From: Porticoccus sp965660005
Lineage (GTDB): Bacteria; Pseudomonadota; Gammaproteobacteria; Pseudomonadales; Porticoccaceae
Direction: 5' to 3'
Length of the DNA stretch: 64,000 nt
NCBI RefSeq assembly: GCF_965660005.1
Contig: NZ_CBFHYF010000003.1
Location: 50,377-114,376 of the forward strand
The notes under the pieces are model-generated. The model was not told the origin of the DNA. It was given only the letters and a program-made list of their open reading frames with translations, and searched no databases. This document shows positions 50,827 to 60,543 of the stretch, piece by piece. Positions within the stretch are counted from its first letter, which is position 1; every line of letters starts with the position of its first letter. The translations under genes and the position numbers were made by a program.

Positions 50827-52215
50827 ATGCAGACCGGACAGTTATTATTAATACTTGCCGCGATGATTGTTACGGCCTTCATCATGGGTCGCCACCGGGC
50901 ACTGCAGGTTGCACAGCCGTTGGGTGGTATCCGTCATCTGCGCTCGCTGCCGTTTTACTATGCGATGCGCTCGGCGATCTGGTGTGCGCTGCCGGCACTG
51001 ATGGTGCTGGTGTTCTGGATGGTATTCGATCAGACCCTGATCCGTATCATGGTATTGGACAGCCTGCCCGCAGGGCTGCAACCGGTGGATGACACTGCAC
51101 GCAACCTGGCTCTCAGCCAGATAGGCAATGTTGCCAGTGGTGCACTGCCACCGGATTTCGTGGATGCCGCCGTGGCCAAAGCCGCCGAACGATTGAACCA
51201 GCTGCAATCGATCAGTGCCATGGCCATGGCCGTGGTCGTGATTGTACTGGCCATGCTGGGTGGTGCCTGGGCATGGTTGCGCGTTTCCGCTAGGCTGCCT
51301 GCCCGCGAACAGGTGGAGCGGGTATTGCTGGTCATCTTCATGCTCTGCGCGGTACTGGCTGTTGTGACCACGGTCGGCATCGTGTTCTCTGTGCTGTTTG
51401 AATCGATCCGGTTTTTTGGTCAGGTACCAATCACGGATTTCCTATTCGGGCTCAACTGGAGCCCGCAAATGGCGCTGCGTGCGGACCAGGTGGCCTCGGA
51501 GGGTGCCTTTGGTGCTGTGCCGTTGTTCGCTGGCACCCTGCTGATTTCTGCCATTGCCCTGATCGTGGCGGTACCCGTGGGGCTGATGTCGGCCATTTAT
51601 CTGGCGGAATATGCCCACTCCAAGGTGCGATCTTTCGCCAAGCCGGCACTGGAAGTGCTGGCTGGTGTGCCAACCGTTGTGTACGGTTTTTTTGCTGCGC
51701 TCACCGTGGCGCCTTTTATTCGCGATGTCGGCCAGTTCCTGGGGTTGTCCGTTTCATCTGAATCTGCGCTGGCTGCCGGACTGGTGATGGGGATCATGTT
51801 GATTCCCTTTGTCTCGTCCCTGTCTGACGATGTGATCACCGCCGTGCCCAGAGCGATGCGGGATGCTTCACTGGGCCTTGGTGCCACGCGTTCGGAAACC
51901 ATCAAAAAGGTGATTTTCCCCGCGGCGCTGCCGGGCATTATGGGCGGTATTCTACTGGCGGCTTCACGGGCCATCGGTGAAACCATGATTGTCGTGATGG
52001 CGGCCGGTCTGGCGGCAAATCTCACCGCCAATCCCTTGCAGGCTGTCACCACCATCACGGTACAGATTGTCACGCTGCTGACCGGGGATCAGGAATTCGA
52101 CAGCGCCAAAACACTGGCGGCATTTGCCCTGGGCCTGATGCTGTTTGTCACCACGCTGCTGATGAATGTGGTTGCTCTGCACGTCGTCAAGAAATACCGG
52201 GAACAGTACGAATAG
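50827..52215 (+). CDS. pstC: Phosphate ABC transporter permease PstC
   Basis: 462 residues, longer than the usual 300-320. The N-terminal 170 residues add two or three extra helices and a periplasmic stretch (about 75-120). The standard permease core follows, with the EAA loop SLGLGATRSETIKKVIFPAALPGIMGGILLAASRAIGET. Pseudomonas also has enlarged Pst permeases. RBS GGAG. Forms the channel with PstA, driven by PstB. Confidence 0.94.
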   Translation: MQTGQLLLILAAMIVTAFIMGRHRALQVAQPLGGIRHLRSLPFYYAMRSAIWCALPALMVLVFWMVFDQTLIRIMVLDSLPAGLQPVDDTARNLALSQIGNVASGALPPDFVDAAVAKAAERLNQLQSISAMAMAVVVIVLAMLGGAWAWLRVSARLPAREQVERVLLVIFMLCAVLAVVTTVGIVFSVLFESIRFFGQVPITDFLFGLNWSPQMALRADQVASEGAFGAVPLFAGTLLISAIALIVAVPVGLMSAIYLAEYAHSKVRSFAKPALEVLAGVPTVVYGFFAALTVAPFIRDVGQFLGLSVSSESALAAGLVMGIMLIPFVSSLSDDVITAVPRAMRDASLGLGATRSETIKKVIFPAALPGIMGGILLAASRAIGETMIVVMAAGLAANLTANPLQAVTTITVQIVTLLTGDQEFDSAKTLAAFALGLMLFVTTLLMNVVALHVVKKYREQYE

Positions 52216-52238
52216 ACTCGGCTGCAGGAGAATAAAGT

Positions 52239-53507
52239 ATGAGTGAAACCACTGAGCAGGTCCGCAAAACGCTGGCACGGCGCTATCGGGCGGAAAAACG
52301 CTTCAAGGTCTATGGTATCTGTGCCATCAGTATTGGTCTGTTGGCGCTGCTGTTGCTGTTCACCGACATCATTGGCAAGGGCTATCGGGCATTTTACGAA
52401 TATTCCGTCTCTCTGCAGATTACCTTTGATCCGGAAATCCTGGAAATAGACGATCCGCGCGACCCGGAACAATTGCAGTACGGCAACTACGAAGGCATTG
52501 TCCGCGAGGCCCTGCTGGCACGCTTTCCCGGTGTGGAAGGGCGTGAAGACAAGCGCGCACTGTATGCCCTGGTCAGCACCGCTGCGGGGTATCTACTGCG
52601 GAACATGCTGGAAGACTCACCGGAGTTACTCGGCCAGACCCGCACGTTGTGGTTACAGCTCGATGATGATGCAGATATGTTTCTGAAGAGCAGTGAGGCA
52701 AAGCGTAAAACGGCCCGTCTCAGCGAACAACAGCGAGCCTGGATGGTTGAACTGGAGCAAACTCAGGAGATTCGAGCGGGTTTTAATCACTCGCTGTTTA
52801 CCCGGGGCGATTCCCGTGAACCGGAACAGGCCGGTATTCTGGGTGCGATACTGGGCTCTCTATTCACCATGCTGGTGACATTGGCGCTGAGTTTCCCCAT
52901 CGGGGTGGCCGCGGCTGTTTATCTGGAGGAGTTTGCGCCGAAAAATCGCTTCACCGACTTTATCGAAGTGAATATCAACAATCTGGCCGCTGTGCCCTCC
53001 ATCATCTTCGGTTTACTGGGGCTGGCAGTATTCATCGGCCTGTTCGGCATGCCGCGCTCGATTCCCCTGGTGGGTGGGTTGGTACTGACGTTGATGACGT
53101 TGCCCACCATCATTATTTCCAGTCGTGCAGCAATCAAGGCGGTTCCCCCCAGCATTCGCCAGGCGGCCATGGGGCTGGGCGCCTCAAAAATGCAGGTGGT
53201 ACTGCAATTTGTCTTGCCGCTGGCGCTACCGGGCATGCTGACCGGTGGCATCATTGGAATGGCCCAGGCCCTGGGCGAAACAGCCCCGTTGCTGATGATT
53301 GGCATGGTGGCATTTATCGTTGAGCTGCCCGCTGGGGCACTGGATGCCGCCACGGTCTTGCCGGTTCAGGTATTTCTCTGGGCCAGCAGCCCCGAACAAT
53401 CGTTTGTCACCATGACATCGGCAGCCATCATGGTACTTATGACATTTCTCATCACCATGAATACCCTGGCGGTGGTCATGCGCAAACGCCTGGAACGTCG
53501 CTGGTAA
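52239..53507 (+). CDS. pstA: Phosphate ABC transporter permease PstA
   Basis: 422 residues, again longer than the typical 290. After one N-terminal helix (about 25-45) there is a hydrophilic insert of about 150 residues (55-200), probably periplasmic. The permease core then has the EAA loop MGLGASKMQVVLQFVLPLALPGMLTGGIIGMAQALGETAPL. A CAGGAG Shine-Dalgarno precedes ATG. 23 bases after pstC. Confidence 0.94.
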   Translation: MSETTEQVRKTLARRYRAEKRFKVYGICAISIGLLALLLLFTDIIGKGYRAFYEYSVSLQITFDPEILEIDDPRDPEQLQYGNYEGIVREALLARFPGVEGREDKRALYALVSTAAGYLLRNMLEDSPELLGQTRTLWLQLDDDADMFLKSSEAKRKTARLSEQQRAWMVELEQTQEIRAGFNHSLFTRGDSREPEQAGILGAILGSLFTMLVTLALSFPIGVAAAVYLEEFAPKNRFTDFIEVNINNLAAVPSIIFGLLGLAVFIGLFGMPRSIPLVGGLVLTLMTLPTIIISSRAAIKAVPPSIRQAAMGLGASKMQVVLQFVLPLALPGMLTGGIIGMAQALGETAPLLMIGMVAFIVELPAGALDAATVLPVQVFLWASSPEQSFVTMTSAAIMVLMTFLITMNTLAVVMRKRLERRW

Positions 53508-53523
53508 CTGACAGGAAGAAACA

Positions 53524-54414
53524 ATGGATATTGCAGAAAAAATAAATGTGTTTCAGGATGCTGTGCAGGTGGACCGAAGAGTTGATGCACAAGAGCAGAT
53601 TATGGCAGAAGAAAATTTGTTTATTCCGGAAAAGACCGTTGGCGCACCCTTTGTGGATGACCCAAAGATGCGCATGCGCGATGTTGATGTGTTTTATGAT
53701 ACGGATCAGGCGATCCACGGCATCAGTCTTGATATCGGTAAAAACGAGGTGGTGGCACTGATCGGCCCCAGTGGTTGTGGTAAATCCACCTTCCTGCGCT
53801 GCATGAACCGGATGAATGATACGATTGATATCTGCTGTGTTCAGGGCAGCCTGTATCTGGAAGATCAGGATATTTACGACCCGAAGCTGGATGTGGTGGA
53901 ACTGCGCGCCCGGGTCGGAATGGTGTTCCAGAAGCCCAATCCCTTTCCCAAGTCGATTTATGACAACGTCGCCTACGGCCCGCGCATCCACGGCCTGGCC
54001 AATCGCAAAACCGATCTGGACGAGATTGTCGAAAACAGCTTGCGCAAGGCGGGGTTGTGGGACGAGGTGAAAGATCGTCTGGACTCTCCCGGTACCGGCC
54101 TTTCCGGTGGGCAGCAACAACGGCTATGTATTGCCAGGACCATTGCCGTCAGCCCGGAAGTGGTATTGATGGACGAGCCTTGCTCGGCCCTGGACCCGAT
54201 TGCCACCGCCAGGATTGAAGAGCTGATCAGGGAGTTGAGTGAGTCCTATACCATCGCCATCGTGACCCACTCGATGCAGCAGGCCGCAAGGGTTTCCCAG
54301 CGCACCGCCTATTTCCACCTCGGCTGGCTGATCGAAATGAACGACACCGACACCGTCTTCACCAAGCCGCAACACGAGCTGACGGAAGCCTATATCACAG
54401 GACGCTTTGGCTAA
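53524..54414 (+). CDS. pstB: Phosphate ABC transporter ATP-binding protein PstB
   Basis: 296 residues. Walker A GPSGCGKSTFLRCMNRMND (about 81-99), Q-loop FQKPNPFPKSIYDNVAYGPR, signature LSGGQQQRLCIARTIA, Walker B VVLMDEPCSALDP, and switch His in IVTHSMQQAAR. The N-terminus has about 40 extra residues before the ABC core, so an internal start is possible. It powers phosphate import. Between pstA and phoU. Confidence 0.95.
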   Translation: MDIAEKINVFQDAVQVDRRVDAQEQIMAEENLFIPEKTVGAPFVDDPKMRMRDVDVFYDTDQAIHGISLDIGKNEVVALIGPSGCGKSTFLRCMNRMNDTIDICCVQGSLYLEDQDIYDPKLDVVELRARVGMVFQKPNPFPKSIYDNVAYGPRIHGLANRKTDLDEIVENSLRKAGLWDEVKDRLDSPGTGLSGGQQQRLCIARTIAVSPEVVLMDEPCSALDPIATARIEELIRELSESYTIAIVTHSMQQAARVSQRTAYFHLGWLIEMNDTDTVFTKPQHELTEAYITGRFG

Positions 54415-54424
54415 GGAGCTGAGG

Positions 54425-55114
54425 ATGGACAACTTGAATCTCGACCAACATATTTCCAGACAATTTAATGAAGACCTGGAAGAAATCAGGAGCAGCATGC
54501 TGGAAATGGGTGGCCTGGTGGAAAAACAGGTAGCCGATGCAATTCGTGCTCTGGAAGATGCTGACAGCACGTTGGCAGATAAAGTCATCGAGGTGGAATC
54601 CAGAATCGATGCCATGGAAATGGACATTGATGATACCTGCACCACCCTGATTGCCCGGCGTCAGCCAGCGGCCAGTGATCTTCGGATGGTGCTCGCCGTG
54701 TCCAAGACACTTAGGGATCTGGAGCGGATCGGTGACGAAGCCAACAAAATTGCCAAAATGGCGATTTTGCTCTCCGAGCATGGCAGCGCTCCCCGGGGCT
54801 ATACCGAGGTGCGTCATATCGGCAATTGTGTGAGAAAAATGCTCAATGATGCCCTGGACGCCTTCTCACGTTTTGATGCCGAGTCGGCAATCGCCACGAT
54901 GAAAGACGACCGTCAGGTGGATATGGACTACAAGTCTGCCCTGCGTGAAATGATCACTTACATGATGGAAGACCCCCGCAGTATTTCGCGTTCCATGAAT
55001 ATTCTCTGGACACTGCGCTCCCTGGAGCGCATTGGCGACCACGCCAAGAATATCTGCGAGCATATCGTCTATCTGGTGCAGGGTCGGGATATCCGGCATC
55101 GCGACCCCGGTTGA
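54425..55114 (+). CDS. phoU: Phosphate signalling regulator PhoU
   Basis: 229 residues, all-helical tandem PhoU domains with metal-binding repeats EVESRIDAMEMDID and RDLERIGDEANKIAK, LRSLERIGDHAKNICE. It reports PstB activity to PhoR and keeps the Pho regulon off when phosphate is plentiful. ATG 54425 has AAGGAG 6-11 bases upstream, overlapping the pstB stop; GTG 54407 inside pstB is rejected. Confidence 0.94.
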   Translation: MDNLNLDQHISRQFNEDLEEIRSSMLEMGGLVEKQVADAIRALEDADSTLADKVIEVESRIDAMEMDIDDTCTTLIARRQPAASDLRMVLAVSKTLRDLERIGDEANKIAKMAILLSEHGSAPRGYTEVRHIGNCVRKMLNDALDAFSRFDAESAIATMKDDRQVDMDYKSALREMITYMMEDPRSISRSMNILWTLRSLERIGDHAKNICEHIVYLVQGRDIRHRDPG

Positions 55115-55145
55115 ATCACCGTAGCGACACGGCCAGACTCACTTT

Positions 55146-55175
55146 AAAAACCGGATTAAAAATCCGGTTTTTTTG
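55146..55175 (+). terminator. Terminator of the pst-phoU operon
   Basis: AAAAACCGGATT-AAA-AATCCGGTTTTTTT, 32 bases past the phoU stop; strong on plus and also T-tailed on minus. Confidence 0.9.
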
Positions 55176-55229
55176 TATCCCCACTGACCGTACACTTGTT
55201 GCCTGAAAGAGTCCGGTGGAGTATTCACA

Positions 55230-55886
55230 GTGAAACAACTGTTTGAGAACAATGTTGCCTGGGCCGCGGCCCAGAAAAAGAACGATCCCTCCTTTTTTGA
55301 GCGGCTTTTAAAACAGCAAACGCCGGAGTATTTGTGGATCGGCTGTTCCGATAGCCGGGTGCCGGCCAATGAAATTGTCGGCCTGATGCCCGGCGAATTA
55401 TTTGTCCACCGAAATGTGGCCAATATGGTGGTGCACAGTGACCTCAACTGCCTCTCAGTGATGCAGTATGCCGTCGAATATCTCAAGGTCAAGCACGTGA
55501 TAGTGACTGGTCACTATGGCTGTGGTGGTGTCAAAGCCGCCGTCTTGAAGCAAAATCTGGGATTGATCGACCATTGGCTGTTGAATGTTCAGGATGTGCA
55601 GTACATCCATCAGACTTACCTGACCGATAATGCCGATGAAGACCGGGTCATCGATCAGGTCTGTGAATTGAACGTCATTGAGCAGGTGGTCAATGTCTGT
55701 AAAACCAACATCATCAGGGATGCCTGGATCCGCGGTCAGTCGCTGACGGTGCATGGCTGGATTTACGGTATTGCCGATGGCCTGTTGCGCGATCTGAACA
55801 TGAATATCAGTTGTCGTGAAGAAATGCGCAACGTCTATCACGCAGCTGTCGAAGGCATCAAACAACGCTATGCCGAACCCACCTGA
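55230..55886 (+). CDS. can: Beta-class carbonic anhydrase
   Basis: 218 residues (220 in E. coli Can). Zinc ligands Cys39 and Asp41 in WIGCSDSRVPA, and His95 and Cys98 in GHYGCGG. Catalytic Asp41-Arg43 dyad present. Interconverts CO2 and bicarbonate, supplying bicarbonate for biosynthesis. GTG start at 55230, preceded by GTGGAG. Confidence 0.95.
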   Translation: MKQLFENNVAWAAAQKKNDPSFFERLLKQQTPEYLWIGCSDSRVPANEIVGLMPGELFVHRNVANMVVHSDLNCLSVMQYAVEYLKVKHVIVTGHYGCGGVKAAVLKQNLGLIDHWLLNVQDVQYIHQTYLTDNADEDRVIDQVCELNVIEQVVNVCKTNIIRDAWIRGQSLTVHGWIYGIADGLLRDLNMNISCREEMRNVYHAAVEGIKQRYAEPT

Positions 55887-55910
55887 TCCCGAATACAAGA
55901 GCCCGAAACT

Positions 55911-56678
55911 ATGAGCAATTTGGACGCCCCGGTTGTGCTATCCATGGAAGGAGCGGTAGCTCACATCCTTCTCAATAACCCAGCCAAACACAATTCACTG
56001 ACTGCCGCTGGCATTGATCTGTTTATCGATTGCCTGAATCAGGTGGACGCCAACCGGGATATCCGGGTCCTGGTGATCACCGGTCAGGGGGAGAAAACCT
56101 TTTGCGCTGGCGCATCGCTCGAAGAGGTGACTTCGGGCGACCTGACCGGTGATAAACTTGAAACCCTCACTGATCGACTCACGGCCATGCCCATGCCGGT
56201 GATCTGTGCACTCAATGGCAGTGTCTACGGAGGTGGCTCGGAAATTGCCCTGTGCTGCGATTTCCGGATAGGTGTTTACGGTATGCGGCTCAAGGTGCCT
56301 GCCGCCGAAATCGGTCTCTGCTATCCGCCCAACGGCATTCGCCGCTATGTGAAGCGACTGGGTGTCACCACGGCCAAACGGATTCTGGTGGCAGCGGAAG
56401 TGCTGGATGCAGAAATGCTGTTGCGGGCCGGTTACCTGACCCATCTGGTGCTTCAGGATGAGCTTGAGGTGGAAACTTCGAAACTGGTGGGCACATTGAC
56501 ACCACTCTCACCGACCGCAGTAAGCGTCATGAAGCAGCTCTGCGATCAGGCGGCAGATGGCAATGTTGACCCTGCCGATACCCTCGCGTTGACCCTGCGC
56601 TGCCACCGCTCCGGAGATCTGCAGGAAGGGCTGCGGGCGCGCTGGGAAAATCGCCAACCGAATTTTACCCACCGCTAA
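55911..56678 (+). CDS. Enoyl-CoA hydratase/isomerase family protein
   Basis: 255 residues, crotonase fold. Oxyanion-hole motifs: AKHNSLTAAGID and ITGQGEKTFCAGASLEEV (CAGASL), then GSVYGGGSEIALCCDFRIG. The first catalytic Glu position of true hydratases reads near SEIAL, and PAAEIGLCYPPNG supplies the second acidic residue, so activity is plausible. Substrate unknown. It lies 24 bases after can and overlaps convergent putA by 4 bases at the stops. Confidence 0.85.
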   Translation: MSNLDAPVVLSMEGAVAHILLNNPAKHNSLTAAGIDLFIDCLNQVDANRDIRVLVITGQGEKTFCAGASLEEVTSGDLTGDKLETLTDRLTAMPMPVICALNGSVYGGGSEIALCCDFRIGVYGMRLKVPAAEIGLCYPPNGIRRYVKRLGVTTAKRILVAAEVLDAEMLLRAGYLTHLVLQDELEVETSKLVGTLTPLSPTAVSVMKQLCDQAADGNVDPADTLALTLRCHRSGDLQEGLRARWENRQPNFTHR

Positions 56679-59600
56679 TTATCCGGCAGCGAAAACAACG
56701 CCGTATTGCCGCCGCGAGCAGTGGTATTTTCCGTGCGGGTTTTCTCGGTCGCAAAGGCCATCAGGTAGTGGGGGCCTCCGGCTTTCGGGCCGGTGCCGGA
56801 TAGTCCGCAGCCGCCAAAGGGATTGCTGCCCACCACAGCGCCCACCATGTTGCGGTTGATATAGGTATTGCCTACCCGGGTATGGCTGAACACATAATCG
56901 GCAAACCGTTTCAGGCGGCTTTGAATCCCCAGTGTCAGACCAAAGCCACTGTCGTTGATTTGCGCCAGTACCCGGTCAATGTCTGCGGCGCGATAGCGAA
57001 TCACATGCAGGATTGGTCCAAACACTTCTTCCGGCAGTTGCGCCAGTGAGTCGATCTCAACCAGATGCGGCGCCACAAAATATCCTCGCGAGGGTATCTG
57101 TTCCGTTTTCAGACTCCCCAGTAATGTGCCTTCCCGGCTTATCCGCTCGATATGGGCCATCAGCGTATCCCTGGCGCGCCCGTCAATCACCGGGCCTATA
57201 TCGGTAGCCAGGCTGGCGGGATTGCCAACTTTCAGGGTTTGCAGTGCGCCGGTAAGCGTCGTCAGCAGGTCATCGGCAATATCGTTCTGAATGAACAGCA
57301 CTCGCAGTGCCGAGCAACGTTGCCCGGCACTGAGGAAAGACGAATAAATCACATCGTCCACCACCTGTTCCGGCAGGGCGGTGGAATCCACCAGCATGAC
57401 ATTCTGGCCACCGGTCTCCGCGATCAGTGGCACGATGGCACCGGGGCGACGGGCCAGCTGGCGCTGGATGGTTTTGGCCGTAGCGGTGGAGCCGGTAAAG
57501 GCAACGCCGGCGATTCGTGGATCCGGCAGCAACCGTTCGCCCAGTTTTGCGCCCTCGCCAGGCAGGAGGTGCAACACATCGACTGGAACACCGGCCCGAT
57601 GGAACAGTTCTGTGGCTTTGGCGGCCACCAGCGGTGTCTGCAGGGCGGGTTTGGCGATCACCGCATTGCCTGCCACCAATGCCGCTGCGGTCTGTCCGGT
57701 AAAAATCGCCAGCGGGAAATTCCACGGACTGATGCAGAGAAACACGCCCCGGCCTTCGAGACAGAGCTGGTTGCTCTCTCCGGTGGGGCCGGGCAGATCG
57801 ATACCCCCGGAAAACCGGTAGCGGGCCTGCAGGGCGTAATAGTGGCAGAAGTCGATTGCTTCCCGGACCTCGGCCAGCGCATCGGCAATTGTGCGCCCCG
57901 CCTCCTGCACAATCAGCTTCAACAGCGCCAGCTGATGTTCTGCCAGCAGCTCGGCCATGCGTTCCAGTATGTCAGTGCGTGCGGTACCGCCGCGCTGGTT
58001 CCATTCCCACTGTGCTGTGGCCGCCTGCTGCAGGGCTTTGGCCACATCCTCATCGTTGGCCATCGTGCAGTGGCCCACCACCGTTATGCCATCGGCGGGG
58101 GACAGGACCGGCTGCGGGTCCCGCTGTATCCATTCCCCGCCCACCACGGGTCCAGCCTGGACAGGGACGGGTGTCTCGTTGAGTGCGGCAACCAGTGGTT
58201 CACTGATCAGTGGATTGTTCAGGTCCAAACCGGCCGCCCCGGCACGCTCTTCACCGGCGGCGCGGTAGATATCCACCGGTAATGGAATCAGTCGGTGGCG
58301 ATGGGGCGTCACCGAGCGAATCTGGGGTAGCAGGGGGCTCACCAGAGAATCCACCGACATCTGCTCATCCAGCAGGTGGTTTAAAAAGGAGCTGTTGGCG
58401 CCGTTTTCCAGTAAACGCCTCACCAGATAGGGCAACAGATCGCGGTGTTCGCCCACCGGCGCGTAAACCCTTACCGGTGGCAGATCAGCCGGCTGCCGTT
58501 GCGATTGCCCATGTTGCCATTGCCCGTAGAGTACCTCGCCCATGCCGTGCAGGCGCTGGAATTCATAGGGGGCATCGCCGGCCAGCTGCTGAATGGTGGT
58601 GATGGTCTGGGCGTTGTGGGTAGCAAATTGCGGATAAACGGCTCCCGGCGCCGCGAGCAGCTGTTGCGCACAGTGCAGGTAACAGAGGTCCGTATGTGCC
58701 TTGCGGGTAAACACCGGGTAGTCCGCCAGTCCCTGTTGCTGGGCGAGTTTGATCTCTGTATCCCAATAGGCGCCTTTCACCAGCCTGACCATGAATTGGT
58801 GACGGGTTTCGCCGGCCAGCCTGATCAACCAGGGAACCACAGCCGGGGCACGTTTCTGGTAGGCCTGTAGCACAAAGCCCAGACCATTCCAGTCAGCCAG
58901 CGCAGGGTCGTGGGCCAGCGCTTCAAAAATATCGAGGGACAGCTCCAGTCTGGCGGCCTCCTCGGCATCAATGCTCAGGCCGATACGGTGCCCTCGGGCA
59001 GCCATGGCCAGCTCACGGATGCGCGGCAGCAGTTCGCGCATCACCAGATCCCGCTGACTGAATTGATAGCGGGGGTGCAGGGCGGACAGCTTGACCGAAA
59101 TGCCATCCGAGGTACGGGGTGAGGTGGGGGCTGTAGTCGCGTTCCGGCTGGCATTGCCGATGGTTTCAATGGCGGCCGCATAGGCCTCGAAATAACGCCG
59201 GGTGTCCGCTTCCGTGCGGGCCCCTTCACCCAGCATATCAAAGGAAAACCGGGTATTCGGTGGTGCCTCGTCATGGCCCCTGGCGATGGCTTCGGGCAGG
59301 GTCTGGCCCAGCACATAGTGGCTGCCCATCATCTGCATGGCCCGCAACATGGCCCGTCTTACCACCGGTTCGCTCAGTCGGCTCACCAATGGTTTCATCC
59401 AGCGGCTGGTATCTGCGGTGATCTCTTCAGTCAGCGGGAATTCACCCAGGGGCAGCATCGCACCCCTGAGCATCAGGCCCCAGACCGAGGCATTGACGAA
59501 CAGGGAATCCGAGTGCCCACGGTGATTGGCCCAGTTGCCGTCGCGAATTTTTTCTGCGATCAGTTTATCGGCGGTGGCCTCATCCGGCACCCGCAGCAGT

Positions 59601-59848
59601 GCCTCCGCCAGACACATCAGGGCAACGCCTTCGCGATTGGACAGGCCGAATTCCTGTAAAAAGGCATCCAGCAGGTATTTGCCCTCGGTTGTCTCTCGGC
59701 AACTCTCTACCAATTGGCGGGCCTGAATAAGTGATTGCTGTTGCGGTGTCTCGCTGAGCGGGAAGGCCGCCAGCAGTCGTTCGACACAACCGTGCTCGTC
59801 GGCAATGGTGGTTTGTTGAATCCGGGTTCTGAGATCGGTCAATGTCAT
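56675..59848 (-). CDS. putA: Bifunctional proline dehydrogenase / P5C dehydrogenase PutA (short type)
   Basis: 1057 residues. N-terminal alpha and FAD-dependent PRODH barrel (KLSALHPRYQFSQ, SIDAEEAARLELSLDIFEAL, RLVKGAYWDTEIKLAQQQGL), then aldehyde dehydrogenase half (FLCISPWNFPLAIFTGQTAAAL, VAFTGSTATAKTIQRQLA, LIAETGGQNVM with Glu, SAGQRCSALRVL with nucleophile Cys). Proline is oxidised to glutamate with channelled P5C. No ribbon-helix-helix domain, unlike 1320-residue PutA, so it should not self-repress; the upstream Lrp-type gene probably regulates it. Confidence 0.95.
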   Translation of the reverse strand: MTLTDLRTRIQQTTIADEHGCVERLLAAFPLSETPQQQSLIQARQLVESCRETTEGKYLLDAFLQEFGLSNREGVALMCLAEALLRVPDEATADKLIAEKIRDGNWANHRGHSDSLFVNASVWGLMLRGAMLPLGEFPLTEEITADTSRWMKPLVSRLSEPVVRRAMLRAMQMMGSHYVLGQTLPEAIARGHDEAPPNTRFSFDMLGEGARTEADTRRYFEAYAAAIETIGNASRNATTAPTSPRTSDGISVKLSALHPRYQFSQRDLVMRELLPRIRELAMAARGHRIGLSIDAEEAARLELSLDIFEALAHDPALADWNGLGFVLQAYQKRAPAVVPWLIRLAGETRHQFMVRLVKGAYWDTEIKLAQQQGLADYPVFTRKAHTDLCYLHCAQQLLAAPGAVYPQFATHNAQTITTIQQLAGDAPYEFQRLHGMGEVLYGQWQHGQSQRQPADLPPVRVYAPVGEHRDLLPYLVRRLLENGANSSFLNHLLDEQMSVDSLVSPLLPQIRSVTPHRHRLIPLPVDIYRAAGEERAGAAGLDLNNPLISEPLVAALNETPVPVQAGPVVGGEWIQRDPQPVLSPADGITVVGHCTMANDEDVAKALQQAATAQWEWNQRGGTARTDILERMAELLAEHQLALLKLIVQEAGRTIADALAEVREAIDFCHYYALQARYRFSGGIDLPGPTGESNQLCLEGRGVFLCISPWNFPLAIFTGQTAAALVAGNAVIAKPALQTPLVAAKATELFHRAGVPVDVLHLLPGEGAKLGERLLPDPRIAGVAFTGSTATAKTIQRQLARRPGAIVPLIAETGGQNVMLVDSTALPEQVVDDVIYSSFLSAGQRCSALRVLFIQNDIADDLLTTLTGALQTLKVGNPASLATDIGPVIDGRARDTLMAHIERISREGTLLGSLKTEQIPSRGYFVAPHLVEIDSLAQLPEEVFGPILHVIRYRAADIDRVLAQINDSGFGLTLGIQSRLKRFADYVFSHTRVGNTYINRNMVGAVVGSNPFGGCGLSGTGPKAGGPHYLMAFATEKTRTENTTARGGNTALFSLPDN

Positions 59849-59966
59849 GGCTATCCGGAGAGAAAGATGGGCGCTGAGTTAAGTATGGACGCTGATCTGG
59901 CAAGTTTCGAATAGCTATGCTGCCCTTGTTACAGTGGCAGAAAAAACCTCAGCAAGTGATAGGTGT

Positions 59967-60428
59967 TCATACCGGCAATGCTGCCGTATTCTGCGGCGAT
60001 TTCAACACAAAGGAAGATTGCACTCCGGATACCCCCTCGATACGGGTAATTTTATTCAGCAAAAACCGCTGGTAGCCGTCCATATCCTCCACCACCACCT
60101 TGAGCAAGTAGTCCGCCGCCTGTCCGGTGATCAAGTGGCACTCCAGCACCTCCGGGAAGTTGGCAACCGCCGATTCGAACCCTTCGAAGCGCTCGGGAAT
60201 ATGTTTGTCCATACTGATCTGGATAAAGGCCATCAGGTTTAATCCCAGCCGCCGGGCATTCAGCCGGGCGGTGTAGCCATCGATAACCCCTTCCTCTTCC
60301 AGACACCGCACCCGGCGTAGGCAGGGGGATGGCGAGAGGTTCACATTTTCCGCCAGATCCTGGTTGGAGATGCGCCCTTCCTGTTGCAGCTTTCTGAGAA
60401 TTGCCCGGTCGTAGGCGTCCAGTTTCAT
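59967..60428 (-). CDS. Lrp/AsnC-family regulator, probable proline-responsive PutR
   Basis: 153 residues from ATG 60428. N-terminal winged HTH: LDAYDRAILRKLQQEGRISNQDLAENVNLSPSPCLRRVRCLEEEGVIDGY; C-terminal RAM domain: VLECHLITGQAADYLLKVVVEDMDGYQRFLLNKI. It lies 118 bases upstream of putA on the same strand, which suggests it controls proline use, as BkdR/PutR-type Lrp proteins do. Divergent from leuA, so it may alternatively respond to leucine. Confidence 0.85.
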   Translation of the reverse strand: MKLDAYDRAILRKLQQEGRISNQDLAENVNLSPSPCLRRVRCLEEEGVIDGYTARLNARRLGLNLMAFIQISMDKHIPERFEGFESAVANFPEVLECHLITGQAADYLLKVVVEDMDGYQRFLLNKITRIEGVSGVQSSFVLKSPQNTAALPV

Positions 60429-60463
60429 ATAATTGCTCAATTAATATTTATATAAACATATTA

Positions 60464-60491
60464 TTGCTTAAATAATAAAAATTACTATACA
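60464..60491 (+). promoter_or_regulatory. Probable leuA promoter
   Basis: TTGCTT (60464-60469) and TATACA (60486-60491) are separated by 16 bases in an A+T-rich stretch between divergent lrp and leuA. Expected start near 60498, leaving a leader of about 150 nt. Confidence 0.5.
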
Positions 60492-60543
60492 AGTAGCAAT
60501 AAAATGCCGCCTTTAACGCATTAAACTGTCAACCATCCTGAGA

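Noticed and set aside
57152..58282. 376-codon plus-strand frame opposite putA
   Set aside because: Antisense shadow of a clear dehydrogenase gene; no ribosome site or recognisable domain.
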